Positions 1 through 8,011 of a stretch of 64,000 nucleotides of DNA are shown here, one piece after another (position 1 is the first letter of the stretch; every line of letters begins with the position of its first letter). The stretch is from positions 1-64,000 of the forward strand of contig JADGOO010000106.1 of the NCBI GenBank assembly GCA_017882905.1, given 5' to 3'. Under the pieces are notes generated by a model. It worked only from the letters and a program-made list of their open reading frames with translations, made no database searches and was not told the origin of the DNA. The DNA comes from Acidimicrobiia bacterium (GTDB lineage: Bacteria; Actinomycetota; Acidimicrobiia; IMCC26256; PALSA-610). A program made the position numbers and the translations under genes.

Positions 1-915
1 CCCGATCGCCGTGATGGACCCGATCGCCCTGACGGTCGCGTGCGGGCGCTCAACCGGGCGTCGCTGCGCAACGTCGTCGAACCGGAGTCCGAGCTCTCCT
101 TCGGCACCCTGGGCGCCGGTCGCGTGCTTCCCGACGAGCTCCTGTCGATCGCCGGCCTCGATCTCGACCTCGACGAAGCGCACCGGGCTCGGCTGTCGCG
201 CGAGGAGCTGGCCGCGATGCTGCGCGCGGGGATCATCTTCGAGGCGATCCTCGACACCGTCTTCTCGTTCCAGATCGCCGAGGCCCAGGATCTGCGCGAC
301 CCGCGCTACGCCTACATGCTCCACGAGGTCGGCGAGGAGACGCGCCACCAGCGGGCGTTCCTGCGCCTCATCGACGAGCTCGCGCCCACCGCACGAGATC
401 CCTTCGACACGCCGCTCACGCGGGCGTTGCGACGCGTCGTGGTGCGCTCCCTCATGCGGTCGCCCGCGTACTTCGGCGTCTTGCTCCTCGCCGGCGAGGA
501 GATCCCCGACCTCCTGCAGAAGCGCGCGGTCGCGCACGAGGGCGTCGATCCGCTCGTGCGCGCCGTAAACCGGTATCACCGCCAGGAAGAAGCGCGGCAT
601 CTCGCGTTCGCCCGTCTCGTGCTGCCCGAAGCATGGTCGGTCGCCGGGGTGATCGAGCGCTTCCAGGTTCGCCATGTCGCGCCGCACATGATCCGCCTGC
701 TCTTCACGACGATGGTCCACCCGGGTGTGTACGCCACGGTCGGACTGCCCGCGACCCCCACGTGGCGCGCCGTGAATCGCAGCCCTGAACGCCGCGCGCT
801 GCTTGCCGAGGCGACGCGACCGATCCTCGACGTGCTCGTCGAGCACGGGATCCTCGACTCGAGGCGGCTCCCGCGCGCATGGCGCGAGCTGTGCGGGGTC
901 AGTGCAGCGGGCTGA
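1..915 (+). CDS. AurF-like diiron oxygenase, 5'-truncated by window edge
   Basis: This resembles the AurF (p-aminobenzoate N-oxygenase) superfamily of non-heme diiron proteins. The visible ligand pattern is complete: Glu in FEAILD, EETRH, Glu in LLAGEEIPD, and His/Glu/His in YHRQEEARH, spaced as in a four-helix diiron bundle. The frame is open to base 1. A GTG at 40 would give 291 aa, but family members usually carry a few more residues here, so the true start is probably just outside the window. AurF itself oxidises aryl amines; many actinobacterial homologues have no known substrate, so the substrate is unknown. Its stop overlaps the convergent exonuclease III gene by 17 bp. Confidence 0.8.
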   Translation, partial: PDRRDGPDRPDGRVRALNRASLRNVVEPESELSFGTLGAGRVLPDELLSIAGLDLDLDEAHRARLSREELAAMLRAGIIFEAILDTVFSFQIAEAQDLRDPRYAYMLHEVGEETRHQRAFLRLIDELAPTARDPFDTPLTRALRRVVVRSLMRSPAYFGVLLLAGEEIPDLLQKRAVAHEGVDPLVRAVNRYHRQEEARHLAFARLVLPEAWSVAGVIERFQVRHVAPHMIRLLFTTMVHPGVYATVGLPATPTWRAVNRSPERRALLAEATRPILDVLVEHGILDSRRLPRAWRELCGVSAAG

Positions 916-1687
916 AGTCGATGATCAACGGCGCGTGATCCGAGGGCTGGCTGCCCTTGCGGGCGTTGCGATCCACGACGGCCCACGTGAGGCGGGTCGC
1001 GACGGGCTCGGTGACGAGCGCCAGGTCGATGCGCATGCCGCGGTGTTGGTGGAAGTCGCCGGCGCGGTAGTCCCAGTACGTGTAGAGACGGTCGTCGTCG
1101 GGGTGCACCACTCGGAACGCGTCACGCATGCCCCAGTCGCGCAGGCGCTGCACGGCGGCGCGCTCGGCCGGGGTCACGTGCGTGGAGTCGGCGAACGCAG
1201 CCGGGTCCCACACGTCGCGGTCCTCGGGCGCCACGTTGAAGTCGCCCATGATCGCCAGCGCATCTTCAGGCGTGAACACGTCGGCGACCCAGTGTGCGAG
1301 GCACTCGAACCACGCCAGCTTGCGCTCGTAGTGGTCGGTTCCCACCGCGCGCCCGTTCGGCACGTACACGCTCGCGACGGCGACGTCTCCGCAGCGCGCG
1401 GCCACGAGCCGGGCGTCGCCCTCATAGGGGTCGTCGACGCCGGCGCCGAAGCCGTAGTGCACCTCTTCGAGACCGATGCGCGACAGGATCGCGACGCCGT
1501 TCCACTGACCTTGCCCGTGATGCACCGACTCGTAGCCGAGCTCGCGGAACGTGAGGTGCGGGAACGACTTCTCGGAGAGTTTCGTCTCCTGCAGGCACAA
1601 CACGTCGACGTCGGCGTAGCCGAGGAACTCCTCGACGCGTGGCAGCCGGGCCTTCAAGGAGTTCACGTTCCAAGTCGCGAGACGCAC
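899..1687 (-). CDS. xth: Exodeoxyribonuclease III (AP endonuclease)
   Basis: A 262-aa enzyme of the exonuclease III / endonuclease-exonuclease-phosphatase family, which cleaves DNA 5' to abasic sites and trims 3' ends in base-excision repair. Key motifs are visible: ATWNVNS at the N-terminus, CLQETK (metal-binding Glu), GDFNVAPED (active-site Asp/Asn) and C-terminal SDHAPLI (catalytic Asp-His). Length is normal. The start is the GTG at 1687, because homology begins immediately there; the open frame upstream is the shadow of the next gene. It is the last gene of a packed leftward group, 4 nt after the DUF6285 gene, so it is probably co-transcribed. Confidence 0.95.
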   Translation of the reverse strand: MRLATWNVNSLKARLPRVEEFLGYADVDVLCLQETKLSEKSFPHLTFRELGYESVHHGQGQWNGVAILSRIGLEEVHYGFGAGVDDPYEGDARLVAARCGDVAVASVYVPNGRAVGTDHYERKLAWFECLAHWVADVFTPEDALAIMGDFNVAPEDRDVWDPAAFADSTHVTPAERAAVQRLRDWGMRDAFRVVHPDDDRLYTYWDYRAGDFHQHRGMRIDLALVTEPVATRLTWAVVDRNARKGSQPSDHAPLIIDFSPLH

Positions 1688-1691
1688 GCGT

Positions 1692-2054
1692 TCAAGCCTC
1701 CAGGTACTTCGGGTTCGTGACGAGCAGCTTCTCGCGCACGGTTGCGCGCACATGATCGAGCACGGCGGCGTCGCGCTCGTCGACGTCGCCGGCGCGGATC
1801 GCCGAGGCGAGCTCGGCTTCGAGCGTTGTGGTGTCGCCGTCGTGGCCGAGCAGCGCGACGAGGCGATCATGTTGGTCGGCGTCGATGCCGGGCCCGAGCG
1901 TGAGCTCACGCGCCACGACGTCGAGGACGTTCAACGCGACCCGCAGGTGGAAGGCGAGCCGCCCATCGAGCGTGGGGGAGATGTCGTCGGCGAGGAACTC
2001 CCGCACCGCCTCAACGAGCTCAGTGGCAGTCGGCCTGTCTTGCATGCCGTTCAC
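1692..2054 (-). CDS. DUF6285 domain protein paired with the APH-like kinase
   Basis: A 120-aa mostly helical acidic protein that looks like DUF6285, a family of unknown function typically encoded next to ACAD10/11-type phosphotransferases and acyl-CoA dehydrogenases. Here it directly follows such a phosphotransferase. Its GTG start at 2054 overlaps that gene's TGA by 4 nt (GTGA), implying translational coupling; an ATG at 2045 is the alternative. No catalytic motif is evident. The context suggests an accessory role to the kinase in acyl or hydroxyacyl-CoA metabolism, which is inference. Confidence 0.75.
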   Translation of the reverse strand: MNGMQDRPTATELVEAVREFLADDISPTLDGRLAFHLRVALNVLDVVARELTLGPGIDADQHDRLVALLGHDGDTTTLEAELASAIRAGDVDERDAAVLDHVRATVREKLLVTNPKYLEA

Positions 2055-3046
2055 CAGCCTCCATCGAGCAGTACCAGCAGGTCGTGCTCGTTCTCGGCGA
2101 CGCGCCGGCCGATGGCGGCCAGCTCGACGCTGCGGACGAGGCCGCGCAGGTGCGTGAACGTCTGGAGCATGCACATCACTCCCCACTTGAACGTGCCGAG
2201 CGCGGTCCACCAGCGCAGCTCGTCGAGCGACGGCGGTGTGCCACCCGCGGCCGCGTACGAGGCGAGCAGCGAATCGACCGTTCCGAAGCCGCCGACGACC
2301 ATGTCGGTGTGGCCGAAGCGCCAGGCCCGCACGCACAACCAACCGAGGTCTTCGATCGGATCGCCGAGATGCGCGAGCTCCCAATCGAGCACCGCGCGCA
2401 CGCCCTCCGGTCCCACGATGATGTTGCCGTTGCGGAAGTCGCCGTGCACGAGCGTCGGGTTCTCGGTAGCGGCGGGCGCGTGCGCCGCGAGCCATCGCAA
2501 CGCGAGCTCGAACGCCGGATGCGCTTCGTCGAAGCTGTCGAGGATGTCGCGCCACTGCACCACCTGAGCGGGCCCGTCGGTGCATGCCAGCGCGGGGAGT
2601 GACGCCACCGGAACGCTGTGGATGCGTGCCGCGATCGTGCCGCACTGGGAGGCAAGCAGTGGCCGTGCTGTCGCGTAGGTGTCGTCGCGCAGGATGCGGC
2701 GGGGGATGGTCTCGCCGTCGACCCGGCGCATCACGAAGCCGTGACCGAGGCCGTCGGCATCGTCGAGGAGGAGCACCACATCAGGCACGGCGACTCCGGC
2801 CTCGCTCGCCGCGGCGAGGAGCCGGTACTCGGTGGCCCGGTCGCCGCCCGCGACCGAGCCCGTGTCGCCGGGGTCGCGGCGCAGCACCAAGGCCTCGCGG
2901 GTGCCGTCGGGCCGCACTGCGTCGAAGAGCCACGTCTCGCGTGACGCGCCGCCCGTCACACGGGCTGCGCCTTCGACCGCGATCCCAGGCCCGAGCACGC
3001 GCGTGAGCGCGTGGCTCACGGCTTCGGTGTCGAGCGATCGGGCCAC
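2051..3046 (-). CDS. APH-family phosphotransferase (ACAD10/11-type)
   Basis: A 331-aa protein-kinase-fold small-molecule phosphotransferase. The Brenner catalytic loop LVHGDFRNGNIIV (catalytic Asp, Asn) and the metal-binding VLDWELA motif are intact, and an N-terminal VTGGASRETW segment matches the nucleotide-binding part of ACAD10/11-like APH domains. Eukaryotic ACAD10/11 are known to phosphorylate 4-hydroxyacyl-CoAs; aminoglycoside resistance is not suggested by this subfamily. The start is taken as the GTG at 3046, 16 nt after the kinase stop; a GTG at 3103 would extend it into the kinase gene with non-homologous residues. It is followed by its usual partner DUF6285. Confidence 0.85.
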   Translation of the reverse strand: MARSLDTEAVSHALTRVLGPGIAVEGAARVTGGASRETWLFDAVRPDGTREALVLRRDPGDTGSVAGGDRATEYRLLAAASEAGVAVPDVVLLLDDADGLGHGFVMRRVDGETIPRRILRDDTYATARPLLASQCGTIAARIHSVPVASLPALACTDGPAQVVQWRDILDSFDEAHPAFELALRWLAAHAPAATENPTLVHGDFRNGNIIVGPEGVRAVLDWELAHLGDPIEDLGWLCVRAWRFGHTDMVVGGFGTVDSLLASYAAAGGTPPSLDELRWWTALGTFKWGVMCMLQTFTHLRGLVRSVELAAIGRRVAENEHDLLVLLDGGW

Positions 3047-3062
3047 AGCCTCGGGAGGGTAC

Positions 3063-4466
3063 TCAGACGGTCGGCAGCACGACGACGGCATCGATGCCGC
3101 CACTCGGCGCGGCTTCCAGGCGCACGGCGCCGCCGCTCGCCTCCGCGAGCTGACGCACGATGGCGAGGCCCAGGCCCGACCCGCTGTCGGGCCCGGCGCT
3201 CGACGCGCGCCAGAACCGGTCGAACGCCCGGCGACGATCCTGGGGCGCCAGCCCGGGGCCTTGGTCGACGACGTGCACCGCCACCTGGCCGCTGCGCCGT
3301 TCCACGTGCACGGAGATCGTGGAGCCGGCCGGCGCGACCTCGAGTGCGTTGGCGAGGTAGTTGTCGAGGATCTGGGCGAGCGCGCCCTTCACGGCGAACG
3401 CGGGGATCGCGCCGTTGGCGTCGCAGACGACGCGCACGCCTTGCTCGTCGGCGAGTGGCTGCCACGCATCGACGCGCGCCCGCACCTCGGCCGAAGCATC
3501 GACCGTCTCGCGATCGGGCCGTTGCCCTTCGGCGCGCGCGAGCGACAGCAAGCCCTCGACCACGCGATTGAGGCGCCCGATCTCGTCGGAGAGCTCGTTG
3601 ACCTCGTTCGGGATCTCGTCGAGCGACGCGTAGGCGAGGTTCTCGATGCGCAGGCGAAGTGCCGTGAGCGGAGTGCGCAGCTCGTGCGACGCGTCGGCCA
3701 CGAACGCGCGCTGCGCTCCGATGAGCTGGGCGAGGCGGCGGGCCATGTCGTTGAACTCGGTGGCGAGGCGGCGAACCTCCGGTGGCCCTTCATCGTCGGG
3801 AGCCCGAACCGACAGATCGCCCCGGGCCACGGCGGCCACTGCGAGCTCCAGCGCGCGTACGGGCTGCGTGACGGATCGCGCGAACAGCGAACCCACGATC
3901 GCGACCGACCCGAGCACGACCACGGCCAAGAACGCGAGCGACAACCAGTTGCGATGCACGCGGTCGGTGAGCGCGGTGACCGAGTACGACATGTTCACGG
4001 CGCCGAGCAATGAGTGGCCTGAGACGACGGGCACCGCCACGTAGAGGCGACCGTCGCGTTGCAGATGCACCGCCGGCGGTGGAGCAGGGTTGTCGGGCGA
4101 ATCGAGGTCGAGCGCCGAACGGATCTCGGTGTCCTTCGAGTAGTCGATGCCTGCGACGGCCGGCGCGGCCGAGTTGGCCACGCTCATCCCGTTCTTGTCG
4201 ACGACGATCACGCTCGCGTTCGACTTCGCGGCGTATTGCTGCAGCTTCTCGACCAGCTGTTGTTGCGCCGCGCGCGCGCCCTGCGTACCCGGCGTCTGGC
4301 GGAGCGTGTCTTCTGAGAACGCGCCGATCGTGTTGGCATCGCGTTCGAGGGCCGCGTTCACCCGTTCGTGCTCGCTGCGTTGATACGTGATCGCGAGCGG
4401 CACCTCGAGGATCAACAGCACGAAGGCAGTGATGGTGAGGTAGCTGGCGAGCAGGCGGCGCGTCAT
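3063..4466 (-). CDS. Sensor histidine kinase (HAMP, HisKA, HATPase)
   Basis: A 467-aa class I membrane histidine kinase. Residues 7-28 form TM1, followed by an extracytoplasmic sensor of about 145 residues, then TM2 near 174-195, a HAMP linker, and a HisKA box with phosphoacceptor His261 in DASHELRTPLTA. The ATPase part shows the N box (LDNYLANAL), G1 (DQGPGL), F box (FDRFW) and G2 (GSGLGLAI). It starts 10 nt after the response regulator gene, so they form one two-component operon. The signal is unknown. The sensor region includes an IVVDKNGMSVANS stretch typical of PAS-like/dCache-like single sensor folds. Confidence 0.95.
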   Translation of the reverse strand: MTRRLLASYLTITAFVLLILEVPLAITYQRSEHERVNAALERDANTIGAFSEDTLRQTPGTQGARAAQQQLVEKLQQYAAKSNASVIVVDKNGMSVANSAAPAVAGIDYSKDTEIRSALDLDSPDNPAPPPAVHLQRDGRLYVAVPVVSGHSLLGAVNMSYSVTALTDRVHRNWLSLAFLAVVVLGSVAIVGSLFARSVTQPVRALELAVAAVARGDLSVRAPDDEGPPEVRRLATEFNDMARRLAQLIGAQRAFVADASHELRTPLTALRLRIENLAYASLDEIPNEVNELSDEIGRLNRVVEGLLSLARAEGQRPDRETVDASAEVRARVDAWQPLADEQGVRVVCDANGAIPAFAVKGALAQILDNYLANALEVAPAGSTISVHVERRSGQVAVHVVDQGPGLAPQDRRRAFDRFWRASSAGPDSGSGLGLAIVRQLAEASGGAVRLEAAPSGGIDAVVVLPTV

Positions 4467-4476
4467 CTCGCCGGCC

Positions 4477-5145
4477 TCACTCTGGTGGGCTGAGACGGAA
4501 GCCCACGCCTCGCACCGTCTCGATCCATGCGGTCTCGCCCAGCTTCTTGCGCAGCGCCGCTACGTGGACGTCGAGCGTCTTGGTCGGTCCGTACCAGTGC
4601 GTGTCCCAGACCGACTCGAGGATCTCTTGGCGGCTGAAGACGGCGCCGGGATCCGTGGCGAGGAACGCGAGGAGATCGAACTCCTTCGGTGTGAGGAGCA
4701 CCTCGGCGCCGTCGATGGTGACGCGCCGGGTACGACGATCGATCTCGAGTGCACCCACTCGCAGTGGTGTCGTTGCCCCAGGGTCGGCCGCGCGGGGTTG
4801 GGCACGGCGGAGCACGGCACGGATGCGCGCCTGCAGCTCCTTGAACCCGAACGGCTTGACCATGTAGTCGTCGGCACCGAGCTCGAGCAGCACAACCCGG
4901 TCGATCTCGTCGGCGCGTGCGGTGATGACGATGATCGGCACGTCGCTGCGACCGCGCAGCTCGCGGCACACGTCGGCGCCGTCGGCGTCGGGGAGGCCGA
5001 GGTCGAGCAAGATGAACTCCGGCTCGACCACAGCGAGCGCATCGCCACCGGTTGCGACGCGCGTGACCGTGTAGCCGACGCGCTGGAGTCCGGCGCACAG
5101 TGGCTCTGCGATCGAGTCGTCGTCTTCGACGAGAAGAATGTCCAT
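4477..5145 (-). CDS. OmpR/PhoB-family response regulator
   Basis: A 222-aa two-domain regulator. The receiver domain carries the acidic pocket EDDD (residues 7-10), phosphoacceptor Asp48 in ILLDLGLPD, and Lys97 in MVKPFG. The C-terminal half is a winged-helix DNA-binding domain with the LTPKEFDLL and TLDVHVAALRKKLG signatures. The start is ATG 5145 because MDILLVEDD aligns with the family start; an upstream GTG at 5175 would add residues with no homology. It is the first gene of the leftward operon with the kinase at 3063-4466 and is divergent from the tiny membrane protein gene at 5249. Confidence 0.94.
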   Translation of the reverse strand: MDILLVEDDDSIAEPLCAGLQRVGYTVTRVATGGDALAVVEPEFILLDLGLPDADGADVCRELRGRSDVPIIVITARADEIDRVVLLELGADDYMVKPFGFKELQARIRAVLRRAQPRAADPGATTPLRVGALEIDRRTRRVTIDGAEVLLTPKEFDLLAFLATDPGAVFSRQEILESVWDTHWYGPTKTLDVHVAALRKKLGETAWIETVRGVGFRLSPPE

Positions 5146-5235
5146 GTGTGTACGGTCGCGCGTCGCGTGTGCCACGCTAGGACCTGCTGGCCGAATCTTT
5201 ACCCCAGCCTGGCGTCTGGGCGGCGGATGCCCCCG

Positions 5236-5241
5236 TACCCT
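5236..5241 (+). promoter_or_regulatory. Candidate -10 (TACCCT), leaderless
   Basis: TACCCT ends 7 nt before ATG 5249, the spacing expected if transcription starts at or next to the start codon. No Shine-Dalgarno is seen. Confidence 0.4.
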
Positions 5242-5248
5242 CGCTCAC

Positions 5249-5434
5249 ATGGAACGCCGCACTGTGATCACCGTGGCTGCTTCCATAATGTTGGCCGTGA
5301 TCTGTGCCGCGGCCACGATCGCCGTCAACGTGAGCATCCTGCAGCGCACGCCCACGGACCCCATCGGGCGTACCCGACCCATCACGCAGGTGAGCCCTAC
5401 GAGCGTCGACCCGTTCGCCCGCTCGACTCCCTGA
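5249..5434 (+). CDS. Tiny single-pass membrane protein
   Basis: A predicted 61-aa protein with a short basic N-terminus (MERRT), one hydrophobic helix at about residues 6-30, and a polar Pro/Thr-rich tail, probably outside the membrane. I do not recognise a family. Support comes from a well-formed TM segment with positive-inside charge, a -10-like hexamer 7 nt upstream, and its position in the gap between two divergently arranged two-component operons. It could modulate one of the neighbouring kinases, as small membrane proteins sometimes do, but that is inference. It could also be a spurious frame. Confidence 0.5.
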   Translation: MERRTVITVAASIMLAVICAAATIAVNVSILQRTPTDPIGRTRPITQVSPTSVDPFARSTP

Positions 5435-5523
5435 CCGGCCGGATCGACCACGATCGGGCGGCGGGCCGCCCGATCTGCACGGTTTCTCCACACCTGGGCG
5501 GTGCCCCGGGAGCAGTGGCTCCC

Positions 5524-5529
5524 TAACCT
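5524..5529 (+). promoter_or_regulatory. Candidate -10 (TAACCT), leaderless
   Basis: TAACCT ends 8 nt before GTG 5538 of the second response regulator. No ribosome binding site lies between. Confidence 0.45.
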
Positions 5530-5537
5530 TCCATCTT

Positions 5538-6236
5538 GTGGTGGCCTCGCCGCGCACGATCGTCGTCATCGAAGACGAGGCACCGATCGCGCATTCCGTG
5601 GCCGCTCGCCTGCGGAGTGAGGGTCATCGTGTCGAGATCGCCGTCGACGGTCTGTCGGGAGTGGAGCTTGTCGAGTCACTGCGGCCCGACCTCGTCGTGC
5701 TCGACCTCATGCTCCCCGGTCTCGACGGCCTCGAGGTATGCCGCCGGATCCAGCGCGAGCGTTGGGTCCCGGTGCTGATGCTCACCGCACGCGACAGCGA
5801 AGCCGACCTCGTCATCGGGCTCGGCGCCGGTGCTGATGACTACCTGACGAAGCCGTTCAGCGCTCGGGAGCTGCTCGCACGGGTCAGTGCGCTGTTGCGC
5901 CGCGCTGAGCGCGTCGACGCCGATCGCGCCCGCGACACGGGCGGCGACGCCGTGCACGTCGGACCGGTCGAGCTCGATCCGCGCAGCCGGCGCGTGCGGC
6001 GCGACGGCGACGTGGTGCACCTCACGCCGACCGAGTTCGATCTGCTCACGTATCTGGCTCGCCAGCCCGGTCGGGTCGCAACCCGTGAGGAGCTGTTGCA
6101 GCAGGTGTGGGGCTACGACTTCCCGGCCGGCGGCCGCACGGTCGACTCCCACGTGCGGTCGTTGCGGCGCAAGCTCGGCCAGGAGGTCGTGCGCACCGTG
6201 CACGGCGTCGGTTACGCGGTCGAGGAGGCCGTGTGA
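5538..6236 (+). CDS. OmpR/PhoB-family response regulator
   Basis: A 232-aa receiver plus winged-helix regulator. The receiver has the EDE acidic pair at residues 12-14, phosphoacceptor Asp56 in VVLDLMLPGLDG, and Lys105 in LTKPFS. The C-terminal effector has LTPTEFDLLTYL and TVDSHVRSLRRKLG. Two adjacent GTG codons (5538, 5541) could start it. The kinase gene overlaps its stop by 4 nt, so the pair is translationally coupled. It is related to, but clearly distinct from, the regulator at 4477-5145. Confidence 0.94.
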   Translation: MVASPRTIVVIEDEAPIAHSVAARLRSEGHRVEIAVDGLSGVELVESLRPDLVVLDLMLPGLDGLEVCRRIQRERWVPVLMLTARDSEADLVIGLGAGADDYLTKPFSARELLARVSALLRRAERVDADRARDTGGDAVHVGPVELDPRSRRVRRDGDVVHLTPTEFDLLTYLARQPGRVATREELLQQVWGYDFPAGGRTVDSHVRSLRRKLGQEVVRTVHGVGYAVEEAV

Positions 6237-7291
6237 TCGCGCCCAAGGCAGCGCTGCACATCCGGCCGCTCGACCGGCTCCCGACGCTGCGCCTGCGGCT
6301 CGCCATCTTGATCGTGGTGGCCGTCGCCGTCACCGACGCGGTGTTCTACCTGGGCGTGAAGGCCACCAGCGTGTGGCCGGGTGTTATCGGTGCCTTCTCC
6401 GCGCTGTGCGCGCTGGGATTCGTCTGGGTGTTCTCGCGCGGCACGCTCGAGCCGCTGCGCGAGATGGCGCGCGCGTCGGAAGCGATCGCTCGCGGCGCGC
6501 TGTCCACGCGCGTCACACCGGTCTCGCGCGACGAGATCGGGCGCCTCGCCGAGTCGTTCAACCAGATGGCTTCCGAGCTCGAGGCCACTGATCGCGTCCG
6601 GCGCGATCTCGTCGCCAACGTGAGCCACGAGCTGCGCACACCCATCGCGGCACTCCAGGTGAAGCTCGAGAACATCATCGACGGTGTCGAAGATCCCGAC
6701 GCCGAGACGCTGGAAGTGATGCGGGCGCAGGTCGAACGGCTCGGGCGGCTCGTCGTGCAGCTGCTCGATCTGTCGCGGTTGGAGTCGGGCACCGTGCCCC
6801 TCGACCGGCGCGAGTTCGAGGTGGCGCCGATGCTCGAGCATGCGGTGCGCGAAACCCGTCTCGCGGTTCCCGACGCCCACATTGCGCTGCAGGTCGAACC
6901 GTCGAACCTCGTGCTCGACGCCGATCCTGAGCGGCTGCACCAGGTGATCGCCAACCTGGTGGCGAACGCCGTGCGGCACTCGCCGGTCGGCGCTCCGGTC
7001 ACCGTGTCGGCGCACGCCAGCAACGGGTCGGTGTGCATCGAGGTCGACGACGAAGGACCGGGTATCCCCGAAGGAGAGGCCCAGCGCGTCTTCGAGCGGT
7101 TCTACCGCTCCGACTACGCGCGTTCGTCACGTGACGGCGGCGCCGGACTCGGCCTCGCCATCGCGCGGTGGATCGTCGACCTCCACGGAGGCGACATCCA
7201 TCCGGAAGCACGGGCACCGCACGGCTGCCGCATGGTGGTCACGTTGCCCAAAGCCGCACCTTGTTCTCAATCCAACGATTCAAGCGACTGA
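6233..7291 (+). CDS. Sensor histidine kinase with short sensor
   Basis: A 352-aa histidine kinase. Two closely spaced TM helices (about residues 22-41 and 49-68) leave almost no extracytoplasmic loop, so it probably senses within the membrane or through a partner. A HAMP domain follows, then HisKA with His132 in NVSHELRTPIAA and an ATPase domain with an N box (IANLVANAVRHSP), DEGPGIP and GAGLGLAI. It starts at a GTG within GTGA overlapping the regulator stop, preceded by a GAGGAGG ribosome binding site. The paralogous pair at 3063-5145 has a much larger sensor domain. Confidence 0.94.
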   Translation: MIAPKAALHIRPLDRLPTLRLRLAILIVVAVAVTDAVFYLGVKATSVWPGVIGAFSALCALGFVWVFSRGTLEPLREMARASEAIARGALSTRVTPVSRDEIGRLAESFNQMASELEATDRVRRDLVANVSHELRTPIAALQVKLENIIDGVEDPDAETLEVMRAQVERLGRLVVQLLDLSRLESGTVPLDRREFEVAPMLEHAVRETRLAVPDAHIALQVEPSNLVLDADPERLHQVIANLVANAVRHSPVGAPVTVSAHASNGSVCIEVDDEGPGIPEGEAQRVFERFYRSDYARSSRDGGAGLGLAIARWIVDLHGGDIHPEARAPHGCRMVVTLPKAAPCSQSNDSSD

Positions 7292-7304
7292 ATTCGGAGC
7301 ACCC

Positions 7305-7946
7305 ATGAGCTTCACGAGCATCGACGAAGCGGTTCGCCGCATCCGGCGTGGGGAGATGGTCCTCGTCGTCGACGACGAAGACCGCGAGAACGAGGGCGAC
7401 CTCACGATGGCGGCCGAGTGGGTGACGCCCGACGCGATCAACTTCATGCTGCGCTGGGCGCGCGGTCTCGTCTGCATGCCCTGCGACGGTGAGCGCCTCG
7501 ACGCGCTCGACATCCACCCGATGCTGCCGGCCGGCCGCGCCACCTGCGACACGCCGTTCTGCGTCACGATCGACCACGTCGACGCGGGTAGCGGCATCGG
7601 TGCGGCCGACCGCGCGCTCACGGTTCGGCGCGTGCTCGATCCGCGCTCGAGCGCCGGCGACTTCGTGCGTCCTGGGCACGTGTTCCCGCTGCGCGCTCGC
7701 GACGGTGGCGTGCTCGAGCGTCGCGGTCACACCGAGGCGGCTGTGGATCTCGCCCGTCTGGCCGGCTTGCCGCCGGTGGCCGTGATCTGCGAGGTGCTCC
7801 ACGACGACGGCTCGCCGGCGCGCCTCGCCTACCTCGAGATGTTCGCGCAGGAGCACCGGATCGCCGTGATCTCGGTCGACCAGCTGGCGGACCACCGGCG
7901 CCGCACCGAGTCGGTCGGTGCGCCCGGTTCCCGGCTCGTGCTCTGA
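7305..7946 (+). CDS. ribB: 3,4-dihydroxy-2-butanone 4-phosphate synthase
   Basis: A 213-aa single-domain DHBP synthase, which converts ribulose 5-phosphate to the four-carbon precursor of riboflavin plus formate. The active-site loop DDEDRENEGDLT and the GHTEAAVDLA motif with its catalytic His are intact. There is no GTP cyclohydrolase II domain, so this is not a RibBA fusion; ribA must be elsewhere. It starts 13 nt after the kinase stop, so it probably shares that transcript. No FMN riboswitch can fit in the gap. In many actinobacteria rib genes are clustered, so this isolated placement is slightly unusual. Confidence 0.93.
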   Translation: MSFTSIDEAVRRIRRGEMVLVVDDEDRENEGDLTMAAEWVTPDAINFMLRWARGLVCMPCDGERLDALDIHPMLPAGRATCDTPFCVTIDHVDAGSGIGAADRALTVRRVLDPRSSAGDFVRPGHVFPLRARDGGVLERRGHTEAAVDLARLAGLPPVAVICEVLHDDGSPARLAYLEMFAQEHRIAVISVDQLADHRRRTESVGAPGSRLVL

Positions 7947-8011
7947 TCCGCGCGCGTTCCCGGCGCGCGGCGGCCTACGTTCGTTGGCCTGCCGCCGCCA
8001 CGAGGTCGGGG

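Noticed and set aside
2051-3046. Aminoglycoside-resistance phosphotransferase
   Set aside because: The APH fold is present, but pairing with DUF6285 and the ACAD10/11-type sequence point to acyl metabolism.
7292-7304. Possible FMN riboswitch before ribB
   Set aside because: Only 13 nt separate ribB from the kinase stop, far too short for the element.
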